From Watersipora subatra (taxonomy: Eukaryota; Bryozoa; Gymnolaemata; Cheilostomatida; Watersiporidae): a stretch of DNA of 64,000 bases. The notes under the pieces were generated by a model that did not search any database, was not told the DNA's origin, and was given only the letters and a program-made list of their open reading frames with translations. Location: assembly GCF_963576615.1 (NCBI RefSeq), contig NC_088716.1, forward strand, positions 57,319,681 through 57,383,680, written 5' to 3'. The first letter of the stretch is position 1. Every line of letters starts with the position of its first letter. A program made the position numbers and the translations under genes. Of this stretch, positions 48,301 through 59,600 are shown piece after piece.

Positions 48301-51155
48301 AGAGGAGCTTTTTCAACATGGCCTTGCTCAATAAGCTTATTCATGAACTTCCTGTATTCTGCATGGTAGCTGGGTTCAGCCTTAAACTTCTTAACCAGAC
48401 CTCGAAGTCGGCTCTCTGCTTGCAATCTGTTATATGGCAGATCTGCTTTATTCTTGAATGGTAATGGTATCACATAGTTTCCGTTTTGATTGCGAGTAAT
48501 TTCTGTTCGCATAATTTCCAAAAACTTTAGGTCGTCTTGTGAGATGTATTGTTGGTCATTGCTGGTGTCCTTGAAGTCTTGTTCCAGCAGATTTATAAGT
48601 GCTGTTGTCATTTCTGTTCGGAAGACATACTTACCTGGTTTCTGATTGCTGCTAGGTCCTCCACCCATAGTCCAACCAAAAAGGGTTCTGACTCCGAAAG
48701 GAAGACCTGTAGAGCCTGAGGGAGCGGGTCTCGTCTCAAGCGGCTGTAGAATTTCTGGATGATCTGCCCCGATCAGTAGTCCTACTGGTATATCAAGTTT
48801 TGGAGGAATTTCGGCAGCAATTTTCTGGAGATGCTGGTACCTTTTGGCTCTGCTGGTGTCTGGTATCTGGTCGCGTTTGCAAGAGACATGGTCTCTTCTG
48901 TATGCACTTATCTGCGCATTAGTGTTTGTAGTATAACCTCTGAGCATTAGATGGTCATACCTCTCTATGTCCACACACTCTGATCCATTTATGGTATGAA
49001 TTGTGACATCTCTTTCTATGTCGTCTGGCTTTGCCTGTAGCATCTGTACTATATTTGAAGAGATGTAGCAAGCATCCGACATACTGTCGAGCATAGCATA
49101 GACCAGTATTTCTCTTCCTGTCTCAGCTGACAAGTATACAGGCACTAGCATGCTACTTAAGTTGCCCCTTGTTCCGATTGCTCTGCAGCTGAGTTCCTTC
49201 CTCTGCTGGTCAGTTGATGAAGCTTGAGATTTCTCCTGTGCCTTCTGCTGTGAAGCCTGGTTTGTTATCGGTTCCTTTGAGTTGTCCGTAGCTTCCGACT
49301 TACCCTTAGAATTGTCCATTTTTAGGGGTATCCAGTTGGGGTCATGGTTGACAGTGGCGTGTCCCTTCTTACAAACATAACACTGCTTTTTGTTTTTGCA
49401 GCCTTTAGCTCTATGTCCAACGTTCAAACATCGGTAACACCATCCTTTCTCCTTAATCACCTTGTCACGTTCCTCTTTCGGCATCTTCTGCAGTTTGAAG
49501 CATTCAGATGTGACGTGGTTGCTCATTGAGCAGTAGAGACAAAATTTACTGCCGTCTGGCTTCTTTGTGTCGCTTTCAGCTAGGAAGCTCCCAACACTCC
49601 TCTTGTCCGATCTCTCTTTTCTGTCCTTCTTTTCGTCTTTTCTTTCCTTTCTTTCTGATGTCATACTCTGTGTTATCTCCATGTTGGCAATCTCTGCTTC
49701 ATCTTTAACAAACTCTTCAAACTCCTCAAAGTTTGGGTATCGTTTAGCCATTCTATTCTTCTGTGCAACTACCCTCGGCCATCGTAACTTTAGCCACTCC
49801 GGTAGCTTGGCTGCCATTTTTTCATTTTCCAGGGGGCTGTCCAAGATTGATAGCTGTCCCATAGACTTTTTCGCACTCCGCAAGTATCCGAGAAAATCAC
49901 TATACTCTCTCAAACCCTTGTAGTCCTTTGACCTAATGCTTGGCCAATCAGAGAGCTTTTTAAGAAAACTTCTAGTAATGGTGAATTCATTGCCATAGCG
50001 ATCTTTGAGTAGACTTATGGCGTCGTCATAAGAAACAGTTGTGTTGCTACATAGGTGGCTTTCCACACATTTTCGAGCCTCACCGCTTAAGTACTTCTTG
50101 AGGTGACGTAGTCTGTGGTGCCCGGTTATCTTCTCAGCTGTCAAGTACTCCTCTAGATCTACTTCCCAATCTGAGTACTGCAGAACATTTCCATAGAAGA
50201 CGTCTGGCTCCACTGATTTTCTGTTGGTATCCTTCAACGCATCTGTAAACCCTTTGATTAGTGTAGTTAGAACAGTAGAGTCGGAGGTCTCTGAGAGGGC
50301 TGGTGATGATGGTGGGGTTATCTTACTCTCTGGTAAGCTGTTGAGTAGCCTTATGTTTCTAGTGGGGTTGCTGTTGAGTAAATCTGAATCTTCTCTCGAT
50401 GGTTTCTCGGTAGAAGTGTTGGATCTAGCAAGTATGGAGATTTGTGTAGAGTTACTCTCTCCTGATTGCTCTGTTGTTGACATGCTTTGGACATCCTTGG
50501 TCATGAGTGATGTTACCTGTTTTTGCTTCTGAGTTGTAATCTTGATGTTTGACGGAAGTGCAGCATCGACATCTTTCAACAGCTCCTGGAACAGTTTCTC
50601 TTCCTCATCAAGTTGTCTGCTCCTTTCTTCGGCTTGCTGTTTCAAAATTTCTTCTTGCTCTGCTTCTTGTTCCTCGATCTTGTTGTAAATGAGTGCTTTG
50701 CATCCGTCTGCTTTAGAAATAACTGTTGCATACATCAACTTTGTACGTTCAGTTACCTGATCCTCGTCATTATTGCAAAGTGCAACTAATGTGTTGTACA
50801 TTTCACATACATTACCTATGTTACTATCTAATTCATCACATACATTATATAAATGCTCTAGAGTGATACCCTCAGATAATGCCTTTTGGTTGGATGCTAA
50901 AAATCGCAGAACTGAGTTTACAGATTTACCGATTTTCAAGTTGAGTTCCGAGATTTTACTCTGTTTACCGTTTTCGGATAATTTTTTATCTCTGTGTGGT
51001 CGGGTTTGAGTAATAACAACTGAGCTTTCGGTACCCTTAGCCTCGTCAAGTTTGCTATCAGAATTTTCAGGATTATTTTCGCTTATATCATGTGTCTCTC
51101 CGTCACGCAGTGGTATCCCCTCATCCGCGGCTGAGTCATCCCCAACCTCAGACAT
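45315..51155 (-). CDS. BEL/Pao gag-pol polyprotein, element 3 (1946 aa)
   Basis: The frame is open upstream to a TTG at 51188, but the first ATG is at 51155 and is taken as the start. An acidic N-terminus and a Glu/Gln-rich coiled-coil-like stretch (about 155-200) precede a DUF1759-type Gag region (from about 312, EPDVFYGNVLQYSDW). Zinc knuckles follow near 537 (CX2CX4HX4C), a second near 565, and CX2CX3HX4H. The protease motif is LDSMSD with Asp690, lacking the usual glycine. Reverse transcriptase YVDD is at 1097-1100. RNase H motifs FSDAS, RLELQ, WTDS and NPAD are all present. The integrase has HX4H...CX2C, then Asp1644, Asp1706 and Glu1755 (DX48E). A DUF5641-like tail ends the protein. Codon use is visibly less AT-biased than in elements 1 and 2, suggesting a different family history. 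Confidence 0.95.
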   Translation of the reverse strand: MSEVGDDSAADEGIPLRDGETHDISENNPENSDSKLDEAKGTESSVVITQTRPHRDKKLSENGKQSKISELNLKIGKSVNSVLRFLASNQKALSEGITLEHLYNVCDELDSNIGNVCEMYNTLVALCNNDEDQVTERTKLMYATVISKADGCKALIYNKIEEQEAEQEEILKQQAEERSRQLDEEEKLFQELLKDVDAALPSNIKITTQKQKQVTSLMTKDVQSMSTTEQSGESNSTQISILARSNTSTEKPSREDSDLLNSNPTRNIRLLNSLPESKITPPSSPALSETSDSTVLTTLIKGFTDALKDTNRKSVEPDVFYGNVLQYSDWEVDLEEYLTAEKITGHHRLRHLKKYLSGEARKCVESHLCSNTTVSYDDAISLLKDRYGNEFTITRSFLKKLSDWPSIRSKDYKGLREYSDFLGYLRSAKKSMGQLSILDSPLENEKMAAKLPEWLKLRWPRVVAQKNRMAKRYPNFEEFEEFVKDEAEIANMEITQSMTSERKERKDEKKDRKERSDKRSVGSFLAESDTKKPDGSKFCLYCSMSNHVTSECFKLQKMPKEERDKVIKEKGWCYRCLNVGHRAKGCKNKKQCYVCKKGHATVNHDPNWIPLKMDNSKGKSEATDNSKEPITNQASQQKAQEKSQASSTDQQRKELSCRAIGTRGNLSSMLVPVYLSAETGREILVYAMLDSMSDACYISSNIVQMLQAKPDDIERDVTIHTINGSECVDIERYDHLMLRGYTTNTNAQISAYRRDHVSCKRDQIPDTSRAKRYQHLQKIAAEIPPKLDIPVGLLIGADHPEILQPLETRPAPSGSTGLPFGVRTLFGWTMGGGPSSNQKPGKYVFRTEMTTALINLLEQDFKDTSNDQQYISQDDLKFLEIMRTEITRNQNGNYVIPLPFKNKADLPYNRLQAESRLRGLVKKFKAEPSYHAEYRKFMNKLIEQGHVEKAPLSSEPGKVWYIPHFSVRHKQKKKLRVVMDASARFNGVSLNDRLLSGPDHMNSLIGILMRFRREPIAITCDIEQMFYNFKVKADHRDYLRFLWIDETLTQIEEFRLNVHLFGATSSPAVATFGLRKLADDHRTIHPAAASFLREEFYVDDGVTSVQTLEDAKDLIQGARAICTKGNIRLHKFISNNKEVLTSVPESERVESAQNLNLFKDQLPQERTLGMEWNVDTDTLRFNSPKIETQMTKRGVLSTIAQIYDPLGLISPIVFRGKRILQKVTAENTSWDQLLTPEVSKEWIGWLKDLTHLDSIAFQRCYKTGDVAAAELHHFSDASEAGYGACSYVRLKHTDSTVTCNLVFSKARVAPLKQPTTIPRLELQGAVTASKIASVVRKELKMEISKEVFWTDSLITLGYIRNENKRFHTYVTNRVTQIRNITEVEQWQHVRSKDNPADWASRGCSTKDFVEESTWTKGPDFLHEPCIQRYIKENSVNVTVDDHDKEVRMMKTFSAQTTINLASRYDRYSNMEQLVKSIAILKGCVRQKAWRQPEISVTDLENAEKFIVSQVQKLAYPKGEKEAGISSLSPFTEEGILRVGGRATNASNWSHDYKHPVIIPKHTHIARLIIAREHDKIQHLGYRSTLCAIREAGYWLVNGPGAVKKHLRDCILCKRLRKTPMKQQMGNLPKERLELTAPFTHVGMDVFGPFHVKDYRTERKRWGLVVTCLYSRAVHIEMLDQMTTDCLILALRNFMAIRGPVRTIICDNGTNFVGMKNEMERQLNLADKKVDDYLQRSRITMKFNPPKASHHGGVTERMIRSIRAVMNGLNVKYRMDSTTLRTVFSEVANVVNNRPLTGTVIEDPDEGIMTPNILLTGKEQLSAPPPGDFPEEDVYSRKRWIVTQAVTEAFWKAWKTEYLSLITQRQRWTAKVKNIKAGDVVLLWDDSVDRNDWKIGRVTNVKPGSDGLVRRAEVTLGNHMLDKKGKPIKPATRLIRSVNKLVLLVEA

Positions 51156-51750
51156 GATGCCACCCACACACCCAATATATCCGACCAAATTTTAACCCAG
51201 AATAATCCACCCAGTTGGGATTACAATGTAATGCTACAAATCAAAATAAACAAAACCTATGCTAAGTAAACAAGCGCTTGCGTTAGGCAGTAGAATAAAT
51301 GCCAGTACAGTAGATAATTAATTGTCACGGAAGCAAATATCCCACACAAATTTATACTAAACAAGATACTATATAAGAATACTGCACAAGGTTACTATTT
51401 TTGACTGAGCTGTCAAAACAAGATACAGTACGCAGCGATTCTGAATCTATAGTTGATGCTGGCAAATTGTCAATTTAAAGTGCATACCATTTGTGATAAA
51501 GGTATGTGATCAGCTGTTACTTTCGATAACTTTTGGATGCTGCTTCTGACTGTTCTGTGTAACTTACAGAATGTAGATCTGTAACTGTGTAGCTTACGAT
51601 ATGTCGGTCTTCAGTTTGTTTCGACATCAAATTCGGTTTAGACCTGTTCTGGTTTTAGTTCTGGCTCTGTTCTAGCTCAACTCTGTTCCGTTTGACCTTT
51701 GTCGTGACGTGTGTCGCTTCTGTTTCTCCACTCAAGAGGGAAGGTTTCAC
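51156..51750 (-). other. 5' leader of element 3
   Basis: Non-coding leader between LTR and gag-pol. The minus strand just inside the LTR reads GTGAAACCTTCCCTCTTGAG, similar at its start to the same position in element 1 (GTGAAACTT). No tRNA primer could be assigned. Confidence 0.55.
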
Positions 51751-52493
51751 TGTAGAGTTTTATAGAAACTCTAAAACTCTGTTATGAGATTGTGGAGGGG
51801 TTCGACAATTAGATGAATTAGCCTGTTTATTCCTTTATTTAATTCATCAAGTCGTGAAACCTGTTAAATTACATATAAACAATAAGTCTTGGTGCCCATA
51901 ATAGAAGCTGATACACAGTTACATAGAGTTGAAAACATTGTGCATCAATTGTGGTAAAATTGCATAATCATACTTCATACATAACCATGCATCATAATTT
52001 CAACATAATTCAATTCAAGTAAATTAATTAAAACAAAAATTTAAGACAAATTACTGACCTGTGCCTCTATAAATCCCAATCTGTTTATTCTGTAGAAAAG
52101 CTGCTATATGTAGTGTTGAAATAAAACATTTTATCTTAGTGATAAGTGCTCGTGGATTCGAGTTTAGGTGCAAACTGGCAACAGGTCAAAATCTTCCCTG
52201 CCAGGTAGATCACTCTAAAGTTACAATTGGCCAGAAACATCAAGTCACAGGCAGCAAGGACCAATGATGAGGAGCCCAGCCAACTTCCGACAGGCTACCA
52301 CTGCGAGACAGAGAGACTTCGTGATCGTAGACACTTTATTCCAAGCACAATAATTTTTTAACCATTTAATGAGTTCAACAGGTACCAAAGCTCAGTTGCC
52401 CATGGCTGAGATTTTTACACTAATTGCAAGGTTTAATTGAAAAAGCAGCCATGAGTTTTTGCGCAAGAAAATGAGCGATTGTGAGTCACTACA
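51751..52493 (-). repeat. 5' LTR of BEL/Pao element 3
   Basis: 743 bp, same length as 44246-44988 and no difference found by eye. It lies upstream of the minus-strand gag-pol. The outer flank is GTGCT, matching the other end. Confidence 0.95.
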
Positions 52494-52498
52494 GTGCT

Positions 52499-54540
52499 TG
52501 TTGCCTACAAAGAACCTAGGTTTCTAGAAGAATTCGTTTGTAGAACAGTAATTGCCACAGACGTTGTCTTTTGCTGATATTATATTTGAGTTAGAGCATA
52601 TAATTTGATGACCTTGTGTACCGAGGAAACAAATGCAAGATGTAGGTCACATGACTCATGACAGCGCTGCCTAGAACAGCCTAGAACAGCCTAGCACTGC
52701 TTGGCACAACACACCCTGGAACCATTAAATTGAAGGTATGCAATATTTTTATGAGATCATGAGGTCATGCTAGCGTGACACAAAGGATGGCGTAAATCAA
52801 GGTGATGCTTTTCATCAACAAATTAATTGCTTGGCTCCCAGGTGAAAAATCTTTTTCTTTCGTAGCTCAAGCATGATTCAAAAAGTACTTACTCTAACAA
52901 GTTAGTCAAGGATTTTAAATTCATGAGTAAGTGTGTTACTCAACATTGACATTACCTTTTTATAATTTAAATATATAAAACAGCTGCAGGATGAAACAGT
53001 ATGCAAAAAAGTTTTGTTCAGTTGTTATAGCAGCGAGTTGCAGCCATTGCTACTGTATCATAAACAATTATAAATTTCAAGGAAGTTGATTTGCTTTGTT
53101 ACTTGGTTGATTTGCTTTGTAGCTCGCAACTGTTGAAAGATTTTTTATGGTGCTTGAAACTGAGATGTAACATACAACCCTAAGTGAGACAAAGTTTGCC
53201 CTAAACTTTATATAATCCTTGGTGGTGGGCAGCATACGCCCCAAACATGCCCATTTTTGTAATAGGAACACATGCAATCGCCACACCTACAACAATTTGA
53301 GTTGGCTCAAACAGGGAAATAGAAACATGTAATATTGTGTATTTCAATTAGTTGATTTTCAACTATTTTCTACTACTCTACCGTTAACTAATCGCCAAGC
53401 TTTACCTACTTAAAATCTCAAGTGTTCTGTAGATTTATAGAAATAGTAGTCTTTTCTAAATCCAAATTAATTTAGGAATAAATCAAAAAGACACATTATT
53501 TTTAGCTAATGATGTTTTAGGAAACATTCAAAAACACAAAGTTTAGAACAAAAATTTTGCGTCTTTAATCTCTGCTTGAAAAATTACAGGCTTTTGCCTC
53601 TAGCTGTGCTGTTTTTCAGGTTTATTACCATGAAAAATGAGAAAAATAATTTTGTATTGCTATAGAACTTAAGTTGAGCAGTTTTGTCACCTATGCATAG
53701 CGCAGATAACTGTGCAGGTAACTGGTTAGCCATGAGGCAACAAAAATGGAAAATACATGAATGGCTGTTTAAATCCGAGCATGGAAGTATTCAAGAAGCT
53801 CTGTAGCATACACTAGCAATGGAAACATTAGATTGATATAGCTTTTGCATCCACAGCTGCACAGGCCTTACACCTTTCCTGTATGTAAAATTGCATCTCT
53901 AGTTGATGGAGGTGAAAACAAAAGCGTTTAACATGAAGCATTGTTAAGTGAATGCCAAAATCTTAATAAAGGAGTCTTTAACTAGCTTCCTCAAGCTAAT
54001 TGTTGACTTTTAGAGCTACACTATATCTTGTGTGCTGTCATATTATGTGTTAGAAGATAACTCTGAAAGTTTCTCATGTTTTAGCGTTTGATAATGACAT
54101 AACGTCATTAAATAATTTTAATAAAACTAAAAATTTTAAAATGATAGAGACAAGCTGACTAATGAGTTGTTGAAAATTATGACATAACCTTAGCTCCAGG
54201 TTGTTATTCTTCATACCATAGATAGGCAGCTAACTTTGAAGCACTTGGTCAACCACAGGCTGAGAATGGTTTACTGGCTTTGTTGAGAAATAACACTGTA
54301 TAACTGATGACCTCAATATTCACCGGTATATCTTGTGGTAAGGTTTAGTCAGTGCAAATAATCCAATGGCTTGATGAAGTTTCCAGAACAATGCCATTAT
54401 CTGGATAACTACCTTGACTGTACAGATAAATTCTTATCTAGATAATATAAATACAGCTAGATTGTTTATAGATGTTATCCAGATATGGGCAGCTAGCATG
54501 GGAGTGCTTATCAATCTATGTTGATAGATCCCACTTTGAC
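52499..54540. other. No gene recognised
   Basis: AT-rich sequence with short frames only. A 10-bp word, CAGCCTAGAA, is tandemly repeated near 52670-52695. Nothing else is supported. Confidence 0.45.
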
Positions 54541-54544
54541 ATTG

Positions 54545-54915
54545 TACATATATGTGTGTGCATGTGTGTAGGTGTGTGTGGGGGATGTCTGTTTGCATGG
54601 GTGTGCATACATGGGTGTGCATGCATGGGTGTGCATGCATGAGTGTTTGAGTGTGCGCGCGCGTGTGTGTGCATCTGTGTGTGTGCATCTGTGTGTGTGT
54701 GCATCTGTGCGTGTGTGTGCGCATCTGTGTGTGTGTGTGCATGCGTGTGTGCATCTATGTGTGCGTGCGTGGGTGTGTATGCTTGGGTGCTTGTACATGT
54801 GTGGGCGTGCGTGTGTGCATGCATGCATATGTGTGTGTGCATCTGTGTGTGTGCGTGTGTGCATGCTTGGGTACTTGTACGTGTGTGTGTGTGTACGCAC
54901 GCGCATGTGTGGGTG
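54545..54915. repeat. GT-rich compound microsatellite
   Basis: A long impure (GT)n array with GTGTGCATCT, GTGCATGCAT and GCGTGTGTGC subrepeats. The overlapping frames on both strands (Val/Cys-rich forward, His/Thr-rich reverse) are products of the repeat. Alternating purine-pyrimidine sequence of this length could adopt Z-DNA; that is inference. Confidence 0.9.
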
Positions 54916-56488
54916 CTTCTTAAGCAGCTTCTTAAAGATCTACCTAAAGGATGGAAGAAGCCCTAGACATGGTCAAGCTTACTGTTGGTATTTAATGTTG
55001 ACTGATGTCTACATAAGAAATCTGTATTATACGTCTTTGAGTAGCTGGAACAGTGTAGATTATACATATAGTTTCTCACCTCAGTGTCACCAGAATTTCT
55101 GCAAACAACACATTAAATATCAGCTAAAGCTTTTATTTTATAAATCTTATTTTTTCTAGTTGAATTTTTGAATAAAAAACCTTTAGATAATCTTTTCCCA
55201 CAGTTTAAATGCAAATTGAGTTGACTAAAAAGTCAAATTCTTACATCTATATACGTCCTCAAGCTAAAACAGCTTTATTTAAACAGGCTGACTTTTAGCT
55301 GGTCTATAGACACAGATAATGCTGTAAAACACTAAAACTGTTGAACTAAACTTGAAACTATACTCCATAATTTTTATATGATATATAATATTTTAGTAAA
55401 AACTTTTAATAAGCTGCACTGCAAAAAACTCCTTTCATAATGCTTTCCCTGAAAGCAAAACAAATACCTAGATATCGGTATTTTTACTATAAAATGGCAT
55501 TGAAAGATTTTTTTTTGTTGGGTCCATTAAAACTGATCTTGTTTGTAAAAGCTATTGAAATATGTATGTTTAAGGATTTAAATTTTGCAATCGATGTTTG
55601 TAACTATTTTAATAATAATAAACTGAACCCTGGCACTAGTTCATGTGTCAAGGAAAATATATTTGGAAGGAGCAACAGCCAGTAGAGTAAGCACGCCTGA
55701 TCTACCTCAATTGTATATTGAGATCTCACAACAACCAAACAATTCAAAACGAACTTGCATAAAATTTTCAATTTTATTAAAACAAATCAGCATTTTTTCA
55801 TTACTTGCAATTGTTTTTGATGTTTGGGGTGATCTGACTACCAGAATGTTTCAGAATTAAAATTGACAAAACTTGATTTTGATAAATCAATGCTCAAAAA
55901 TCTCATAACCGCACATGTTGATAGTGCACCTTCAGTATCCTTATGTTCACAAAGTTTTTTTCCTTGTTGCTGCAGCCCTGAGCAAGATCTTCTAGTTGCA
56001 GGTGCAATAAAACACTGAAAACAACACAAATTTAGTAAAGCTCTTGCAGTGAAAGTTGCCAATTAAGTAGAGAATGTTGTTGGTAAAACAAAACAAAAGA
56101 GATACTAGGTGGTACGAGAATGTGAGGTCACATGCACCTGACATCTATATTGACACAATAAACAGCTGCTATCCTTGACTCTCGTTCTATCGCTGCCTCT
56201 TCTTCTAATAAATGCCTTCTGATTCACAGCCATCAGCAATAATCGCTCATTCTGTGGTTAAATTAATATCAGCTGACTATCCAGTTTCAATAACAGTGGC
56301 TGTAACTGTAGATAAGAGTAAGACACAAAAATTTAGCCCTTCACATATGTGAACAGGAAGGGGACCCATGCTTACGCTCCAGCAAATCGTTATGGATCAC
56401 AGACTGAACTGCAGAGGTCAGGCCATTTGGTTGTATTTGTATTCCAGCTACTTGGTTATGAAACTATGACAAGGCAAAACAGAGAAGG
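54916..56488. other. Upstream region of the secreted-protein gene
   Basis: No coding exon is recognised. It contains one MITE arm at 55755-55890. GAGGTCACATG near 56126 and GAGGTCAGGCC near 56416 are AGGTCA-type half sites of the kind nuclear receptors use, but single half sites occur often by chance. Confidence 0.35.
55755..55890 (+). mobile_element. Foldback MITE, single arm (copy 5)
   Basis: TGCAATTGTTTTTGATGTTT, GGGGTGATCTGACTACC, GAATGTTTCAGAATTAAAAT and GACAAAACTTGAT match the left arm of copies 1-4. No matching right arm follows, so this is a truncated copy or solo arm, about 700 bp upstream of the TATA box. Confidence 0.6.
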
Positions 56489-56495
56489 TATATAA
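56489..56495 (+). promoter_or_regulatory. TATA box of the secreted-protein gene
   Basis: TATATAA lies 55-61 bp upstream of the start codon. Transcription would be expected about 30 bp downstream, near TTCAGTG at 56521, leaving a short 5' untranslated region of about 30 nt. Confidence 0.7.
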
Positions 56496-56549
56496 GACAC
56501 GCTGCCTCTCAACAGCAGCATTCAGTGAGCAAATATCTATACACCAACC

Positions 56550-56661
56550 ATGAGACAGTTTGTAGGGGGAATTCTTTTAGGACTGGCTATACTTTCCTCA
56601 ACTAGTCATGCAAGGGGTAGTGGCATGAAACGAGGAAAACAAGAGATAAACTCGTATGACG
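56550..56661 (+). CDS. Exon 1: signal peptide
   Basis: Encodes residues 1-37, beginning MRQFVGGILLGLAILSSTSH, a typical signal peptide with likely cleavage after Ala21. Dibasic KR at 27-28 follows. The exon ends G|GTAAGT, phase 1. Confidence 0.88.
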
Positions 56662-59600
56662 GTAAGTTATACAGTTTAGTTTTTATACATGTACTATATG
56701 CATAAGTTTAGTGACAGAAAAAATATTCATACATTCTTATTTAGTATATAATTTTAGATAAAGTCTAGAATAAAAAGTTTTATATAGTCTTCTTTGAAAT
56801 TTTGATTGTTGTCAATTGTATCACATCTACATTTCATCTAGAAAAAAATATGTAGACAACAAACATCTTTAAAAATCAACATAAATATTACCTAAACTTA
56901 GTGAGAGCGATAAGAAACACTAGCATGTATTATGTTTACATATTTTTCGGCTGATCTAGGGCTGCCCAAGTCACATGACCTGAAAATACTTGTCTAATTC
57001 AAGTTTCAAATCAGTGACAAAACTTAGAGATATTCTTACAACCTCTAATATTGTCCTTGACTCGAATTTCAACTGTTACACCAATATAAACCTGGTAGTT
57101 GAAGGCAGCAATTGCTTACTAACAGGTTTTTTTAAGTCGTTTATGACTAGAGAGAAAAGTAATATTTTGAGACTGTTTGTAGATGCCCAAGCATTCATGC
57201 GCAAGCAATATGGGGAGAATGAGGCAGATGACAGCATGGAAGCTGATCTTCTTTCTGAGCCACTCTTTGATGATGAAACAGTGAGTATCTCTTGCTATCA
57301 GAAAAAAGGTTTGATTAGAAATGGCAAAATATGTTTTTATTCTAATAAATTACGCATTGTTCAAAGTGTGAGTAAATTTGCCCAATGATATATAGTGGAA
57401 GTAAACTCTAAAACAATGACTATTTTAGTTGGTATTTCAGTACAAAAATAGATAGTCTACTAACTGTTTTAGTCAAAACCTCATGAACAAACAATGGTAG
57501 AAACGCTAGGAACATTACCTAAAATGTATATTGTTTAGAATTAAAACTTAAAAAGTTTACATTTATAAAAATCTTTAAATATTTGTAAAACAATAATACT
57601 CACTGCTTGACAAAGTCAAGCCATGAGCATCATTGTTTTACCAATGGAAAGGGCACTTGGGAATGGTGCAAATGGAAAGGGCACTTGGGAATGGTGAAAG
57701 AAGATGCCTTGCAAGCTATTCAATTAAAAACATTTTCCACACTCAACTTGACAGGTTTAGGAGGTTAAAGTGTGCCGCTTTCTGGCATAGAATTCCTTAT
57801 CCTTTTACCAAAGCGCCTGTTAATCCCACAACATTTGAATGTTGATGAAATAAATATCGATTGTATGCGTGGATGCAATGTTTTATTGCATTCAAGTTAT
57901 AGGTGAATATAGAAACTAACAAAAATACAAACATGAAGCGAAGAGATTGTCCGATAGCTCAAGACTAGCAGCAGAACAGCCTCGCTGGCAGTTTGCACAA
58001 GATATCATTAAAAACTTTGATAAAATGCACATGCTGTATGCTAGAATATCCATTGAAATACTTATTCGCACAAATTCAAATCCGTATCATCTGTACAATG
58101 GAAACATAATGATGGCTAGTTTTTATTACTAATCAAAACATAATGATTTGCATACTCTGACAGATCTTCAAAACAAGCTATATGTAGACTAAGACAGACC
58201 GTGTGAAGTGTGTGAGAACTAACTCTGTGGTAACTGTGTACATATTGCCATTATCTAATCAACCTGCGGTATATCCAGGGATGACAGAGTGGATGTGGTT
58301 GCATAAGAGAATGTTGAGCTGGCTTACAAAACTTAGAATGTATAAACATTGAATACATTGTGTGTTTGGTCTTTTCAGGAAGCCTTCTCGGATAGCTTTG
58401 ACATCGTTAACTACATGTTCAGTGAAGAAAGCGAAGATGGTGAAAGCGCTGACTTGGAGGAATATGCTGAGACTGATTCAGCAGTAACTGATGAAGACTC
58501 TGACAGCGATGAGAGTTTAAGTAAGTAGGCGTAATAAGACGTTAAAGTCATCAGTACTTGACACTGACATCAAACATTCTAATCTTAGAATGCTTTAGAA
58601 TTGTTACTAATGTTTCCATAGATCTAGTTATCGAGGAGTTCAATTTCTTTAACTGTTGGTGTCTAAGGCAATTTCGAAGGTTAAATCTGTGCATCTGACA
58701 ATAACAGTGCTATATATTAAAATTTACTACCCTTTTTATTTAAAGGCCTGGCTCATAAGTTTAAATCGAAGTGAAAAAATATGTTGAGGATGAAAGGACA
58801 AATAGAGAAATCGAGCTGGTCCACGTTTTTCATGACTGGAAGCATCAATTAAGTGTAGCTATTGTTCAGTCTGCTTTAAATCAAAGTGTCATCCAATACA
58901 CTGAATAGCAGTCAGCAGGGATCAGGTGCATGACCTCACCTGCCACAAAGGATAGCACCTGATGAGTTACAGGCCAGACTAGAAGGCTTCTGTGCCCAAC
59001 ACATAGTCATGATGCCCACGCTGTCTTAAAGTGGCCACTGTCTTAAAGTGGCCGCTATCTTAAAGTGGCCGCTGTCTTAAAGTGGCCGGGCGCTTACTGC
59101 CTGGGCACCAAATACAGAGCCAGAGCTTTGAAAGTAAACTGAGAATTTTTAAATACCTTCAAAAGTTCCCTTTACTAGCCTGTTATGAATTTGCTGTATT
59201 GAAATCCTGGTACTGAACATTTTAATTCGAGTAGCAGTTTTTTGTATCATAAATTGTATATAAGTTATTATGATAGATAAACTTGCCAGCCTATCTTCCA
59301 ACTTTTACATTTTCTACTAACAGAAAACAGATGGAGGGATAGAAAAGGAAGAAAAGGAAGTCGTGGCCCTAGGAACAATAGACGAGGAGGAAAGCAACAT
59401 AACCGCTGTGTAAGTTAGCTTAAGCATTGGCAAATGGGCATTGAGGGCTGAAGTTTTCCTATATTAAAAGTTGATGTTAGGTCCCAAGGCTTTTTTTCAC
59501 TAGAAACTGATGACTGCTAAGTCCCGAGGCATCTTTGTGCTAGAAACCGATGACTGTTAGGTCGCAAGGCTTCTTCGTACTAGAAACTGATGACTGTTAA

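Larger units (their letters stand above)
44246..52493 (-). mobile_element. BEL/Pao LTR retrotransposon 3, complete (8248 bp)
   Basis: LTRs at 44246-44988 and 51751-52493 are each 743 bp and appear identical by eye. GTGCT flanks both ends (44241-44245 and 52494-52498) as the target-site duplication. LTR termini are TGTAG and CTACA. A single minus-strand gag-pol frame lies between them and there is no env-like frame. It is structurally complete and very young. Confidence 0.96.

Noticed and set aside
54572-55159. 195-codon Cys/Val-rich frame and opposing His/Thr-rich frames
   Set aside because: Direct products of the GT-rich microsatellite on both strands, with no domain or gene context.
56990-57388. 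Whole 132-codon frame as a separate gene
   Set aside because: Only 57183-57280 has splice sites and phases that fit the secreted-protein gene; the upstream part is unlike the rest of the protein and starts without an ATG.
57633-57845. 70-codon frame in intron 2
   Set aside because: Created partly by a 27-bp tandem duplication (GGAAAGGGCACTTGGGAATG); no splice context.
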